Shown one piece after another: positions 12,871-24,128 of a DNA stretch of 64,000 bases (position 1 is the first letter of the stretch; each line of letters opens with the position of its first letter). The notes beneath the pieces were generated by a model. The model did no database searches. It was given only the letters and a program-made list of their open reading frames with translations, and had not been told where the DNA came from. A program made the translations under genes and the position numbers. The DNA is from Marinomonas rhizomae. GTDB lineage: Bacteria > Pseudomonadota > Gammaproteobacteria > Pseudomonadales > Marinomonadaceae. The stretch lies in contig NZ_CP073343.1 of the NCBI RefSeq assembly GCF_024397855.1, positions 1,922,001-1,986,000 on the forward strand, given 5' to 3'.

Positions 12871-15800
12871 ATGCCGACAAATGCCCTAATGACGCGCGAT
12901 CGTCATCTAATTGACCAAAAACAAGCACAGCTTACCAAGCGTCAAAAGGAAGGTTTGCCTTTTGACCGTATGCAATCTGAAATGAATGCACTCATCGAAA
13001 AGTCTGAGACCTTGCATCAAGCTCGTTTATCTCGCATGCCAAAAATTACCTACGATGAAAGCTTGCCGGTTGCTGCTCGCGCCGATGAAATTATCCAGGC
13101 GATTCAAGAAAACCAAGTGGTGATTATTGCCGGTGAAACAGGCTCTGGTAAAACCACGCAATTGCCTAAAATGTGTTTGCAGGCTGGCCGCGGTATCGCG
13201 GGCTTGATTGGGCACACGCAACCAAGACGAATCGCCGCTCGCAGCGTGGCTGAACGTATCAGTGATGAGTTGCAGGTAAGCTTGGGTGAACAAGTGGGTT
13301 TTCAAGTTCGTTTTAGTGACGAAAGTAATGAAGAAACCCTGATTAAACTGATGACCGACGGTATCTTGTTGGCCGAAATTCAGCAAGATAAGCGCCTGTA
13401 TAAATACGATACCATTATCATAGATGAAGCTCATGAACGTAGCTTAAACATCGATTTCTTGCTTGGGTATTTAAAGCAAGTGTTGGCAGCGCGTCCAGAT
13501 CTAAAAGTCATTGTTACTTCTGCGACCATCGACGTTGAACGTTTCTCCCAGCATTTTGAAAACGCACCTATTATCGAAGTATCTGGTCGAACTTATCCGG
13601 TTGAAATTCGCTACCAGCCTTTGTTAAGTAAGTCTGACTCGGAAGAGCTAGACGAAGATCAAAGCATGGAGCAAGGTGTTTTAGATGCGGTCGAGCTATT
13701 GATCGCGGAAGAGCGTCAGTCTGGCTATCGTGGTGCGGGTGATATTTTGGTGTTCTTGCCCGGTGAGCGAGAAATTCGTGAAACCGCCGAAATTCTTCGT
13801 CGTGCTGAACTGCGTGGCACTGAAGTATTGCCTTTGTATGCGCGATTGAGCGCCAGTGAACAGCAGCGTATTTTCAAATCCTATTCAGGTCGTCGTATTG
13901 TATTGTCGACCAACGTCGCAGAAACCTCGTTAACCGTTCCGGGCATTCGGTATGTTATAGATCCGGGTTTAGCTCGAATTAGCCGTTACAGTGTGCGATC
14001 TAAAGTTCAGCAGTTGCCCATTGAAAAAATCAGCCAAGCCAGTGCGAATCAGCGAGCAGGGCGATGTGGTCGTGTAGCGGATGGTATTTGTATTCGCTTG
14101 TATGATGAAGATGATTTTAACAATCGTTCTGAGTTTACCGATCCGGAGATTTTCCGCACCAACTTAGCGTCGGTCATTTTGCAGATGGCCAACTTGAAGC
14201 TTGGTGCTGTTGAGAAGTTTCCTTTCGTTGAAATGCCTGAAAAGCGCATGATCAATGATGGTTATCGTGCTTTGACGGAGCTGGGGGCGCTGAATAAAGA
14301 ACGACTCACGCCGATTGGTCGTCAGTTGGCTAAGTTGCCAATTGACCCGAAATTAGGTCGTATCTTAATTGCGGCAGAGCAACATAGTGTTCTCAAAGAA
14401 GTGGCGATTATTGTCAGTGCGTTATCGGTTCCAGATCCTCGAGAGCGTCCGCAAGACAAGAAAACGCAATCCGACCAAGCTCATGCTGTCGATAAAGACG
14501 AAGATTCTGACTTCGCTGTGTTCTTGAATTTGTGGGAGCGCTTTGAAGAGCAGCGCCAAGCCTTGTCACAGAATCAATTACGCCAATATTGCCGTAAGCA
14601 ATTTTTGAACTTTATGCGTATACGCGAATGGCGTGATATTCATCGCCAAATCATGATTGCTTGTAAGCAGCTTGGTTTTAAAGAAGCGCATCATGAAGAA
14701 CGTCACTATGAAGCGATTCATCGTTCTTTGCTGGCGGGGATGTTTACGCAAGTCGCCAATAAAATGGAAGACAGCAAGGAAATGCTTGGGTGTCGTTCGC
14801 GCAAATTGGCGATTTTCCCAGGCTCCATGCTATTCAAAAAACCACCACAATGGATTATGGCGGCGGAGTTAGTTGAAACGAGCAAGCTGTACGCGCGAGT
14901 GACGGCTCGCATCGACCCTGCTTGGATCGAAGAATATGCCGCACCGTTTGTAAAACGCCAATACTTTGATCCGCATTTTGAGCGTAACCAAGGCCGTATC
15001 ATGGCCCATGAGCAAGTCTCGCTTTATGGCCTAATTATTGTGGCGAAGCGTCGCATTGATTACGGCCATGTGAATCCTGAAGAAGCGCGCGAGATCTTTA
15101 TTCGATCTGGGCTGGTGGAAGGTGAACTTCGCACCAAGCAGGCTTTTTATCGCAAGAATAAAGCCTTGATTGAGTCGTTAGAAACCCAAGAAGCTAAATT
15201 ACGTAAACGCGATATTTTGGTTGATGATGAAACGGTATTCTCTTTTTATAATGCTCGCTTGCCAGAACACGTGCGCAACCTTAAAAGTTTAGAGCATTTC
15301 GTTAAAACCGAGCCTGATGCTCTGTTGATGACTCGTGACGATTTGATCAATCAGGATGTGAGTGTTGATGATCATGCTTTCCCAGATTCTTTTGGTCTAA
15401 ACGGTGTTGCGCTACCTATTGATTACAAGTTCGATCCTGGCCAAGAAGCCGACGGTGCTACTCTAAAGGTCCCTGTTGGGTTGTTGCGTCAGTTGAGCTT
15501 AGAAGATCTAGGTTGGGCCGTCCCCGGCTTTATCAAAGAGCGCTGTGAAGCCTTGCTGCGCGCGTTGCCAAAAGCGCTACGCCGTCGTTTTGTACCGATT
15601 CCGCAGTTTGTTGATCGCGTATACCCAAATTTGTCAAAAGACAGAGGCGATTTGCTTGAGCAACTTAGCTTGCAGATTAAACGCGAAACCTTGATTGATA
15701 TTCCGCTTAATGAATGGAATGCCGATAAGCTGGATTCTCATTTAACCTTGAATCTAGAGGTGGTGGACGAACGCGGCAAAGTGCTGGGTGTGGGTAAAAA

Positions 15801-16746
15801 CTTGGCGCAGCTTCAGGCTCAGTTTAGTGACTTGGTTGAAGAGAGTTTTGCGAAATTTGGTACCAAGCAACATGAACAAGAAGGTTTAACGTCTTGGCCG
15901 GAGCAGGGTATTCCTGAACGCCAAGAGATCAAGCAAGCTGGCATCAAGGTCACGGCATTTCCCGCCTTGGTAGCACAAGGCGATCATGTTTCATTGAAAA
16001 TGTTTGATGATCAAAATACCGCATTAGAAACGCATCGAAAAGGTGTGATCACCTTACTTAAGCTAACCTTGAGCAAAGAGATGCGTTACTTACAAAAGAA
16101 CTTGCCACATTTAAGAGAGTCGATGTTGATATTCTCGCCATTAGGGCAAAAAGAAACCTTGCTGGATGATTTACTTAATGCGGTTTTAGATAAGGTTTTC
16201 TTAGATGGCCGAGCTTTGCCGCGTACTAAAGCGGAATTTGAAAGCTGCGTCACTAATCATAAACCGCAATTAGTAAGCGTTGCGAATGATATGGCAGGGC
16301 AGCTTTATCGCGTATTGTCCTCTTATCAGGGGGTCGCAAAGCGAATGAAGGGCAGCATTCCTTTACCTTGGACGCGGGTTTATGGTGACATTAAAGTGCA
16401 ATTACAACAGCTTATTTACCCTGGCTTTATTGGCAATACACCGCTGTTTTGGCTGGGACAATTACCGCGTTATTTCAAAGGAATTGAGGTGCGCTTAGAG
16501 CGTTTTCAGAATCATTTGAACAAAGAGAACCAATATGTGTCTGAATTAGAAAGCCTTTGGCAGATCTATTCTAGACAGAAAAAAGCTCATGACGAAAAAG
16601 CCTTGTACGACCCAGAGTTGATTAAATATCGCTGGATGTTAGAGGAATACCGTATTTCTTTATTTGCGCAGTCGGTTGGTACATTAGAGCCAATTTCAGA
16701 TAAGCGCTTGTCTAAACAGTGGCAAGAAGTTAAAAAGTTGGTCTGA
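12871..16746 (+). CDS. hrpA: ATP-dependent RNA helicase HrpA (DEAH box)
   Basis: About 1291 residues, the normal length for HrpA. Walker A GETGSGKT (88-95), DEAH box IIIDEAHERSLNIDFLL, SAT motif VTSATID, and QRAGRCGR (motif VI) lie in order. OB-fold/HA2 and the long DUF3418 C-terminal region follow. The enzyme rescues collided or stalled ribosomes and remodels RNA. The frame stays open to 12775, but the first ~30 codons do not look like HrpA. ATG 12871 (MPTNALMTRDRHL) is the likely start, with ATG 12889 as the alternative; neither has a strong ribosome site. Monocistronic, diverging from cysK. Confidence 0.93.
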   Translation: MPTNALMTRDRHLIDQKQAQLTKRQKEGLPFDRMQSEMNALIEKSETLHQARLSRMPKITYDESLPVAARADEIIQAIQENQVVIIAGETGSGKTTQLPKMCLQAGRGIAGLIGHTQPRRIAARSVAERISDELQVSLGEQVGFQVRFSDESNEETLIKLMTDGILLAEIQQDKRLYKYDTIIIDEAHERSLNIDFLLGYLKQVLAARPDLKVIVTSATIDVERFSQHFENAPIIEVSGRTYPVEIRYQPLLSKSDSEELDEDQSMEQGVLDAVELLIAEERQSGYRGAGDILVFLPGEREIRETAEILRRAELRGTEVLPLYARLSASEQQRIFKSYSGRRIVLSTNVAETSLTVPGIRYVIDPGLARISRYSVRSKVQQLPIEKISQASANQRAGRCGRVADGICIRLYDEDDFNNRSEFTDPEIFRTNLASVILQMANLKLGAVEKFPFVEMPEKRMINDGYRALTELGALNKERLTPIGRQLAKLPIDPKLGRILIAAEQHSVLKEVAIIVSALSVPDPRERPQDKKTQSDQAHAVDKDEDSDFAVFLNLWERFEEQRQALSQNQLRQYCRKQFLNFMRIREWRDIHRQIMIACKQLGFKEAHHEERHYEAIHRSLLAGMFTQVANKMEDSKEMLGCRSRKLAIFPGSMLFKKPPQWIMAAELVETSKLYARVTARIDPAWIEEYAAPFVKRQYFDPHFERNQGRIMAHEQVSLYGLIIVAKRRIDYGHVNPEEAREIFIRSGLVEGELRTKQAFYRKNKALIESLETQEAKLRKRDILVDDETVFSFYNARLPEHVRNLKSLEHFVKTEPDALLMTRDDLINQDVSVDDHAFPDSFGLNGVALPIDYKFDPGQEADGATLKVPVGLLRQLSLEDLGWAVPGFIKERCEALLRALPKALRRRFVPIPQFVDRVYPNLSKDRGDLLEQLSLQIKRETLIDIPLNEWNADKLDSHLTLNLEVVDERGKVLGVGKNLAQLQAQFSDLVEESFAKFGTKQHEQEGLTSWPEQGIPERQEIKQAGIKVTAFPALVAQGDHVSLKMFDDQNTALETHRKGVITLLKLTLSKEMRYLQKNLPHLRESMLIFSPLGQKETLLDDLLNAVLDKVFLDGRALPRTKAEFESCVTNHKPQLVSVANDMAGQLYRVLSSYQGVAKRMKGSIPLPWTRVYGDIKVQLQQLIYPGFIGNTPLFWLGQLPRYFKGIEVRLERFQNHLNKENQYVSELESLWQIYSRQKKAHDEKALYDPELIKYRWMLEEYRISLFAQSVGTLEPISDKRLSKQWQEVKKLV

Positions 16747-16814
16747 TTCTAAAAAGACATCATGTTTTTAGTCAGACGCAGTGTGTGAAGTCTTACAAGT
16801 TAAGGATTGTGAAA

Positions 16815-17654
16815 ATGTTTAAAGTAATGGGCACTTTACTTTTTGGTTCTATATTATTGCTTGTGCAATCTTGTGCGCAGGTGCCAGTAGAAACCAAAGA
16901 AGATCCATGGGAAGGCTTCAATCGCTCCATGTTTATCTTTAATGATGCGATAGATGGGGCTGTTTTAAAGCCTGTTGCCAAAGGGTACAAAGCCATTACC
17001 CCAACGCCAGTACAAAAGGGCGTGAGTAATTTTTTCTCTAACTTAGGTGAAATTGGAAACATTACCAATAACCTTCTGCAAGGGAAGTGGGACGCGACAG
17101 CATCGTCTACCTTTCGTTTTCTGATTAACAGTACCGCGGGTTGGTTTGGACTTTTTGATGTGGCCAACGAGCTTGGTTTAAAAGAAAAGGATGAGGACTT
17201 TGGGCAGACTTTAGGGTATTGGGGAGTGTCATCTGGCCCATATTTGGTTTTACCATTTTTAGGCCCTTCGACTGTGCGTGATGGTTCTGGTTTGGTGGTT
17301 CAATATGCTTATTTAGATGATAAAGAAATGTTGAACCTTGATAGTGATGAGACATTACAGCTCTTTGCGCTAGACGTAGTTGAAACAAGAGCCCGCTACC
17401 TAAATGCTGAAGGTATGATAGTCGGCGACAGATACAGCTTTATTAGAGATGTCTATCTGCAAAACCGAGCTTACCAAGTGTACGATGGCAATCCACCTCA
17501 GAAAAAGACAGCGACTGAAAATGCGACTCCTGAAGACGGCAGCTGGGGATATGATGCTACTGACGACAGCTGGGGTGATGAATCAGCAAGTGACAGCTGG
17601 GGCGATGAATCAGCAAGTGATAGCTGGGGCGATGAATCTGCAGAGAGCAGTTAG
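16815..17654 (+). CDS. mlaA: MlaA (VacJ) outer-membrane lipoprotein with repeated acidic tail
   Basis: A 279-residue lipoprotein of the Mla pathway. It removes mislocalised phospholipids from the outer leaflet of the outer membrane and passes them to MlaC. The start is ATG 16815, 8 nt after AAGGA, rather than 16785. A signal peptide ends with lipobox LVQSC (Cys20). The conserved DPWEGFNRSMFIFND, SNFFSNLGEIGN and GYWGVSSGPYLVLPFLGPST follow. It is longer than E. coli MlaA: the C-terminus carries a tandem DSWGDESAS tail of three 27-nt repeats. The mlaFEDC operon is encoded at 39.4-42.0 kb. Confidence 0.92.
   Translation: MFKVMGTLLFGSILLLVQSCAQVPVETKEDPWEGFNRSMFIFNDAIDGAVLKPVAKGYKAITPTPVQKGVSNFFSNLGEIGNITNNLLQGKWDATASSTFRFLINSTAGWFGLFDVANELGLKEKDEDFGQTLGYWGVSSGPYLVLPFLGPSTVRDGSGLVVQYAYLDDKEMLNLDSDETLQLFALDVVETRARYLNAEGMIVGDRYSFIRDVYLQNRAYQVYDGNPPQKKTATENATPEDGSWGYDATDDSWGDESASDSWGDESASDSWGDESAESS
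17565..17645 (+). repeat. Three 27-nt tandem repeats in the mlaA 3' end
   Basis: Units at 17565-17591, 17592-17618 and 17619-17645, each coding for DSWGDESAS or DSWGDESAE. The first two units differ at one base and the third at a few more. A fourth degenerate unit (GSWGYDATD) precedes them. The copy number could vary by slippage without breaking the frame. Confidence 0.8.
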
Positions 17655-17700
17655 TCTGAGTAATTTATTGCCTGTATATAGCTAGGCTAGGAAGTATTCC

Positions 17701-18825
17701 CTAGCCTGCTTTTTTTACCTCTATCACGACAGCGAGTGATATTTTCAACAGCTTTCCAGAATCTGTGCCTAAGTACAATATTCCGGTAGAGTCTTGAGCC
17801 ATCGAACGAAGACGCTCATCTAAATGTTGCAGATAACGCGTTTCGGTAGTCTCGCCATTTTTATCAATTCTGATTTTATTTAAGTGTCTCAGTGCAAGCG
17901 CGGTAGATAGAAAATCTCCGTTCCAATTTGAGAACAACATGCCTTTATAACGAATCAAGCTGCTTGGTGCGATAGAAGGAATAAACACTTTAGCTGGATT
18001 GTCTATGCCGTCTTTTGTGTTTCCTTCGCCTACGCTAATTGGTCCCCAATACTCTTTACCATAAGACACGATCGGCCATCCGTAGTTGGCACCGGGACGA
18101 ATTAGATTTATTTCATCACCGCCTCTTGGGCCGTGTTCATTAGACCAAAGTGTTTCTGTATCCGTATCGTAAAATAGACCTTGGGGATTACGGTGACCAT
18201 AGCTCCAGATTTCATTGCGTATATTGGCATGAGTCACAAACGGATTGTTCGCAGGCACGCTGCCATCTAAATTTAAACGGATAACGCTACCGCCATGGTT
18301 TGTCAGATCTTGAGCGTTATCACGAACACCTCGATCACCGACCGAGAAGAAAACGTGTCCTTTGTCGTCAAAGGCGATGCGGCCACCATAATGTTTAGAC
18401 TCGCTGGTGGCAGAATCTGTGACTAATAAATCATGCCATGCAGTCAGCTTGTTACCACTTAGTTTTGCTCTGGCTAACGTGGTTTTTGCTCCCTCATCCG
18501 TTGGCTTTGAATAAGTGAAATATAGCCAGCCTTGCTCTTTGAACTCTGGTGATTTTGCCACATCCAACAAACCGCCTTGGCCTCTGTTATCGACTTCTGG
18601 AAGACCTGTCAGTGCTTGCTTTTTACCCGTGGATAAATTGACCTTATAAGCGGAGCCTTTTTTGACGGTAACAATGGCTTCCTGATCATTTAGGATAGAA
18701 ATACCCCAAGGGATACCATCAAACTGGGTGACGGTTTGTACCTCCAAGGAGTTATCTGTAATGGCGTCTGAGGCGCTAGCATTTAGCGCCATAAGGCTAG
18801 CTAAAAATATAATCCAAGTTTTCAT
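17701..18825 (-). CDS. PQQ-dependent sugar (aldose) dehydrogenase, YliI/sGDH-type, periplasmic
   Basis: A 374-residue protein with signal peptide MKTWIIFLASLMALNASASD. It has the beta-propeller features of the soluble glucose/sorbosone dehydrogenase family: GLPEVDNRGQGGLLDVAKSP, HYGGRIAFDDKGHVFFSVGD, NHGGSVIRLNLDG, HRNPQGLFYD, ANYGWPIVSYGKEY. PQQ and Ca sites in this family use the conserved His/Arg of these blocks. E. coli YliI (Asd) is 371 residues. It oxidises aldoses in the periplasm. Whether the cell makes PQQ cannot be told here. Single gene, convergent with mlaA (46 nt apart). Confidence 0.88.
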   Translation of the reverse strand: MKTWIIFLASLMALNASASDAITDNSLEVQTVTQFDGIPWGISILNDQEAIVTVKKGSAYKVNLSTGKKQALTGLPEVDNRGQGGLLDVAKSPEFKEQGWLYFTYSKPTDEGAKTTLARAKLSGNKLTAWHDLLVTDSATSESKHYGGRIAFDDKGHVFFSVGDRGVRDNAQDLTNHGGSVIRLNLDGSVPANNPFVTHANIRNEIWSYGHRNPQGLFYDTDTETLWSNEHGPRGGDEINLIRPGANYGWPIVSYGKEYWGPISVGEGNTKDGIDNPAKVFIPSIAPSSLIRYKGMLFSNWNGDFLSTALALRHLNKIRIDKNGETTETRYLQHLDERLRSMAQDSTGILYLGTDSGKLLKISLAVVIEVKKAG

Positions 18826-19015
18826 AGGGCGACCTCTTTATTCGCTAATTTCCATTCAGTATATAGAAAATAGACGCAATGAGAGGGCTTGGAAAGGCAT
18901 TTCCTTCACAATTGCCGATTGCTTACCTAGTTGAATGAAGTATTCAGATCCACTCTAATTAAGGCTGTAAAGCGTGTTTTTTGGTGAAATTATGCACAAA
19001 TATTACTGACCAAGC

Positions 19016-19537
19016 CTAGCCAAAGTAGCGCTCGTTGTCAGCGATATTTCGAGTCACAACCGCATTAGCGGCAATAATCGCGTTATGACCAATTTCAATG
19101 CCGGGAAGAATCTTGGCACCGCCGCCAATCCAGACTTTGTTACCAATAGTAATCGGACGAGCAAAACACTCGCCAGAGGCGCGCTGTTCAGCGTCTCTAG
19201 GATGATCCACCGTATAAAGGTGAACACCAGGGCCGATTAATACATCGTCGCCGATATGGATCTTGGCGCTGTCTAAGAATATGCATTGGAAATTAATAAA
19301 AACACGTTCGCCCAGATGAATCTGCGAACCATAGTCACATTGAAAGCCTGGTTCAATCACCACGCTGCCAAACTCAGCAAACAAACGTGTCACATGACGA
19401 AGGTTGCCCTTGCTTGGATGCGCATTGAACTTAGCACAGGCAAGACGTGCCGCTTCTCTGCGCAGGCGAAGGTCTAGGTCGATGGCGTTAAACGCTTCGC
19501 CATGGATCATTGTTTCAAATTCCGTTCGTTCGGTCAT
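19016..19537 (-). CDS. Maltose/galactoside O-acetyltransferase-like hexapeptide-repeat enzyme
   Basis: A 173-residue left-handed beta-helix acetyltransferase (Maa/NodL/LacA group). An N-terminal helical Mac domain is followed by hexapeptide repeats (VVIEPGFQCDYGSQIHLGER, IHIGDDVLIGPGVHLYTVDH) with the catalytic His in YTVDHPRD. It ends IGHNAIIAANAVVTRNIADN. It transfers acetyl from acetyl-CoA to a sugar hydroxyl. Slightly shorter than E. coli Maa (183): the start lacks the 'MSTEKEKM' opening but has MTERTEFETMIHGEAFNAID. Start ATG 19537, with AGAAGAACGAAAG upstream. Single gene. The true substrate is unknown. Confidence 0.85.
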   Translation of the reverse strand: MTERTEFETMIHGEAFNAIDLDLRLRREAARLACAKFNAHPSKGNLRHVTRLFAEFGSVVIEPGFQCDYGSQIHLGERVFINFQCIFLDSAKIHIGDDVLIGPGVHLYTVDHPRDAEQRASGECFARPITIGNKVWIGGGAKILPGIEIGHNAIIAANAVVTRNIADNERYFG

Positions 19538-19620
19538 CTTTCGTTCTTCTTGTGGAAAATAAAAAACGCGACCTAGGCCGCGTTTGTCTTTTTACAGTGG
19601 ATTTAATCGCTAATGTTAAT

Positions 19621-21069
19621 CTATTTGCCTTTCAGCATTTTAGCCAGTATTGGGTTAACAAGTCCTGGATTGGCTTTGCCTTGCGATGCCTTCATGACTT
19701 GTCCAACAAAGAAGCCGATCATTTTCTTTTGCTTGTCTTCGTCGGCGGCGCGATATTGCTCAACTTGTGCTGCGTTAGCATCTAAAATAGTCTGAATCAT
19801 GGCTTCAATAGCGCCAGTATCTGTGACTTGTTTTAGACCTTTGGCTTCGATAATAGCGTCTGCCGAACCTTCACCGTTCCACATGGCTTGCAGCACGTCT
19901 TTTGCTGTTTTGCCATTGATGGTGTTGTCTTTGACTCGAACTAGCAGTCCACCAAATGCTTCGGCGCTAACTGGTGAGTTTTCGATGTCTAGCTGTTCTT
20001 GGTTAAGGAGTTTGCTTAGCTCGCCCATTACCCAGTTTGCCGTTAATTTGGCATCTTTAGCGACATTGTTGGCTGTTTCAAAATAGTCGGCCATGGCGCG
20101 AGAGGATGAAAGCACGTTAGCGTCATATTCGCTTAGACCGTGTTCGCTTTGGAAGCGCGCTGCTTTTTGGCTTGGTAGCTCTGGCAGCGTTGACTTGATG
20201 CCGTCAACGTATTCTTGCGTCAGTACTACCGGAAGTAGGTCTGGGCATGGGAAGTAGCGGTAATCGTTGGCGTCTTCTTTAGAGCGCATGCTGCGAGTTT
20301 CGTTTTTTTCTGGGTCATACAGGCGAGTTTCCTGAATGATGCGACCGCCATCTTCTAAAATGTCTGCTTGGCGCTCGATCTCGGTGTAGATTGCTTTTTC
20401 GATAAAGCGGAACGAGTTGACGTTTTTTATTTCGGTGCGTGTGCCGTATTCTTTTTGACCTTTAGGGCGCAGTGACAAGTTGATGTCGCAACGCATAGAG
20501 CCTTCTGCCATATTGCCATCGCAAATGCCAAGGTAGGTGACGATAGAGTGAATCATCTTAACGTACGCAACGGCTTCTTTCGCTGAGCGAATGTCTGGCT
20601 CAGACACGATCTCAAGCAAAGGTGTGCTAGAGCGGTTCAGGTCTATGCCTGTCATGCCTTGGAAATCTTCATGTAAAGACTTGCCTGCATCTTCTTCTAG
20701 GTGAGCGCGAGTGATGCCAACGCGAGAAGTAGTGCCGTCTTCTAGCATGACATCTAGATAGCCTTTACCAACAATAGGATGATCCATTTGGCTGGTTTGG
20801 TAGCCTTTTGGAAGATCCGGGTAGAAATAGTTTTTACGAGCAAAAACAGATGACATGCCAATTTCAGCGTTGATGGCGTGGCCAAACATAACGGCCATAC
20901 GTAACGCTTCCTTGTTAAACACAGGTAATGCACCAGGCATACCTAAATCAACAAGTGTGGTTTGTGTGTTTGGTTCTGCGCCAAAGCCAACAGCGGCGCC
21001 TGAAAACAACTTTGATTTTGTAGAGAGCTGAGTATGAATCTCAAGGCCAATAACAACTTCCCAGTTCAT
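19621..21069 (-). CDS. gatB: Aspartyl/glutamyl-tRNA amidotransferase subunit B
   Basis: A 482-residue subunit B of GatCAB, which converts Glu-tRNA(Gln) and/or Asp-tRNA(Asn) to the amidated forms using ammonia from GatA. The start is ATG 21069 ([15 protein letters not shown]), not the longer frame to 21111. Features: the kinase-like GatB_N domain with [36 protein letters not shown], then a C-terminal YqeY-like tail with AKMLKGK. The ATG lies 2 nt past the gatA stop. Last gene of gatC-gatA-gatB. Confidence 0.95.
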   Translation of the reverse strand: MNWEVVIGLEIHTQLSTKSKLFSGAAVGFGAEPNTQTTLVDLGMPGALPVFNKEALRMAVMFGHAINAEIGMSSVFARKNYFYPDLPKGYQTSQMDHPIVGKGYLDVMLEDGTTSRVGITRAHLEEDAGKSLHEDFQGMTGIDLNRSSTPLLEIVSEPDIRSAKEAVAYVKMIHSIVTYLGICDGNMAEGSMRCDINLSLRPKGQKEYGTRTEIKNVNSFRFIEKAIYTEIERQADILEDGGRIIQETRLYDPEKNETRSMRSKEDANDYRYFPCPDLLPVVLTQEYVDGIKSTLPELPSQKAARFQSEHGLSEYDANVLSSSRAMADYFETANNVAKDAKLTANWVMGELSKLLNQEQLDIENSPVSAEAFGGLLVRVKDNTINGKTAKDVLQAMWNGEGSADAIIEAKGLKQVTDTGAIEAMIQTILDANAAQVEQYRAADEDKQKKMIGFFVGQVMKASQGKANPGLVNPILAKMLKGK

Positions 21070-21071
21070 GC

Positions 21072-22532
21072 TTATGCTCCTTTTGCCATAGTTGGTGTTT
21101 GTATGTGCCAATCAGTGTGTTGTTGATACTGATGCGCTACGTTTAAAAGCTTGGCTTCGGCAAAATAGTTACCCATTACTTGAAGTCCAACCGGCATGCC
21201 ATTGGCAAAGCCTGCTGGAACAGACATAGCAGGGATGCCTGCAAGGTTAACGGATAGGGTGTAAATGTCTTCAAGATACATGGCAACTGGATCACTTGTT
21301 TTGCTGCCAAGACCGAATGCGGTAGTTGGTGCAACAGGTCCCATGATGACATCTACTTCATCAAGTGCTTTAACGAAGTCTTCTTTAATCAGGCGACGAA
21401 TTTTTTGTGCTTTTAGATAGTAAGCATCGTAGTAGCCTTCAGAAAGTGCATAAGTGCCAACCATTATACGTTTCTGTACTTCAGTGCCGAAACCTTCAGC
21501 ACGTGAGCGCATGTACATATCTAACAGGTCTTTTGGATCGTCGCAGCGGTGGCCGAAACGAACGCCATCAAAGCGAGACAGATTTGAAGAGGCTTCAGAT
21601 GGAGCAATTACGTAATATGAAGGAATACTTAGCTGTAAGTTTGGTAGAGAAATCTCTTTTACTGTCGCGCCCAGTTTTTCGAACTCTTTTACCGCCGCCA
21701 TAATGATGTCAGCGACTTGTGAGTCTAGACCTTCGCCAAAGTATTCTTTTGGTAAGCCGATCTTTAAGCCTGTTAACGGAGTATTGAGGTTAGCTAGATA
21801 GTCTTCTGAAGGTGTATCTGCAGATGTAGAATCTTTTTCGTCAAAGCCAGCCATTGCTTGCATCAAGTGCGCACAATCTTCTGCGCTTTTCGCCATTGGG
21901 CCGCCTTGGTCAAGGCTGGATGCGTAGGCAATCATGCCGAAACGAGATACTCGACCATAAGTGGGTTTAAGGCCAGTTATGCCGCAAAAAGAAGCTGGTT
22001 GGCGAATGGAACCGCCCGTATCTGTGCCTGTTGCGGCAACGGCTAGTCCAGCGGCAATCGCAGCCGCAGAGCCGCCAGAAGATCCACCCGGAACCATGTC
22101 TAGGTTCCATGGGTTTTTCACGGCACCGTAAAAGCTGTTTTCGTTGGAAGAGCCCATGGCAAACTCGTCCATGTTGGTTTTGCCTAACATCACGGCACCA
22201 GCTTGTTGGATGCGGCTGGTCACGGTTGATTCGTATGGCGGAATAAAGTTATTCAGCATTTTAGAGCCGCATGTGGTTAGTGTGCCTTCCGTACAGAATA
22301 GATCTTTGTGGGCAATAGGGATGCCAGTCAAGCTAGTGCCGTTGCCGTTTTGAAGAAGTGTATCTGCTGCTGCAGCTTGTTCTAGTGCACGTTGTTCGCT
22401 AACGGTAATGTAGCTATTTAGTTGTGGGTCAAGTTTGGCGATACGCGCTAGAAATAGGCGAGTTAACTCAACGCTTGAAATGTCTTTGTTACGCAATTGT
22501 TGTGCTAATGTCGAGATGCTTTGTTCGAACAT
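21072..22532 (-). CDS. gatA: Aspartyl/glutamyl-tRNA amidotransferase subunit A
   Basis: A 486-residue amidase. The Ser-cisSer-Lys triad is visible as Lys76 (IAHKDLF), Ser151 (GGSSGGS) and Ser175 ([11 protein letters not shown]). It releases ammonia from glutamine and channels it to GatB. Start ATG 22532, 11 nt after gatC. Length and motifs are complete. The presence of GatCAB implies that the cell lacks one or both of a discriminating GlnRS and AsnRS, or has both routes. Confidence 0.95.
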   Translation of the reverse strand: MFEQSISTLAQQLRNKDISSVELTRLFLARIAKLDPQLNSYITVSEQRALEQAAAADTLLQNGNGTSLTGIPIAHKDLFCTEGTLTTCGSKMLNNFIPPYESTVTSRIQQAGAVMLGKTNMDEFAMGSSNENSFYGAVKNPWNLDMVPGGSSGGSAAAIAAGLAVAATGTDTGGSIRQPASFCGITGLKPTYGRVSRFGMIAYASSLDQGGPMAKSAEDCAHLMQAMAGFDEKDSTSADTPSEDYLANLNTPLTGLKIGLPKEYFGEGLDSQVADIIMAAVKEFEKLGATVKEISLPNLQLSIPSYYVIAPSEASSNLSRFDGVRFGHRCDDPKDLLDMYMRSRAEGFGTEVQKRIMVGTYALSEGYYDAYYLKAQKIRRLIKEDFVKALDEVDVIMGPVAPTTAFGLGSKTSDPVAMYLEDIYTLSVNLAGIPAMSVPAGFANGMPVGLQVMGNYFAEAKLLNVAHQYQQHTDWHIQTPTMAKGA

Positions 22533-22543
22533 GCTTGTCTCTC

Positions 22544-22831
22544 TTAATCGATCACTTTCGGTACTAGGAAAAGGCCTGCTTCGGTCTGAGGTGCGTTTGC
22601 TAAGAATGCGTCACGACGATTTTCTTCGGTGACTATGTCTTCTCTTAGGCGTTGCGTCATCTCAAGTGGATTAGAAAGAGGTTCAACACCATCGGTATTA
22701 ACGGATTGCATTTGCTCAACAAGGGATAAAACACTTGAAAGAGAGTGCTGGTATTGATCGGCGTCTGCCTCGGTAAGGGCGAGGCGTGCCAAGTGTGCAA
22801 TCTTTTGCACGTCTTGTTTGTCTATGGACAT
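22544..22831 (-). CDS. gatC: Aspartyl/glutamyl-tRNA amidotransferase subunit C
   Basis: A 95-residue subunit that clamps GatA and GatB together. It starts [20 protein letters not shown] and has the standard helical N-terminus, a hydrophobic middle ([19 protein letters not shown]) and the basic R-x-D element (RLREDIV). First gene of the operon, diverging from mreB across 237 nt that must hold both promoters. Confidence 0.93.
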   Translation of the reverse strand: MSIDKQDVQKIAHLARLALTEADADQYQHSLSSVLSLVEQMQSVNTDGVEPLSNPLEMTQRLREDIVTEENRRDAFLANAPQTEAGLFLVPKVID

Positions 22832-23062
22832 GTTCCACCTAAATGTTTTGATTATCGTAAATGCCCGCCATTGTATCTCTTAGTTGTGATGCTATAAAGC
22901 AAAGAGGTAGGAAAATAAGGCTTATTTTTTATTTATTAAAAATTTTTTAGTAAACAACGAAATACATGGATATTTTTTTCAGTTTTACGCGGAATCAACT
23001 TGCCCATTGGTCTCGTGATTGTTACATTTTGACGCTGTTCGTATCGTATTATCAGGGTGTAG

Positions 23063-24112
<1,050 letters not shown>

Positions 24113-24128
24113 ACGTTAGGAGCGCACC

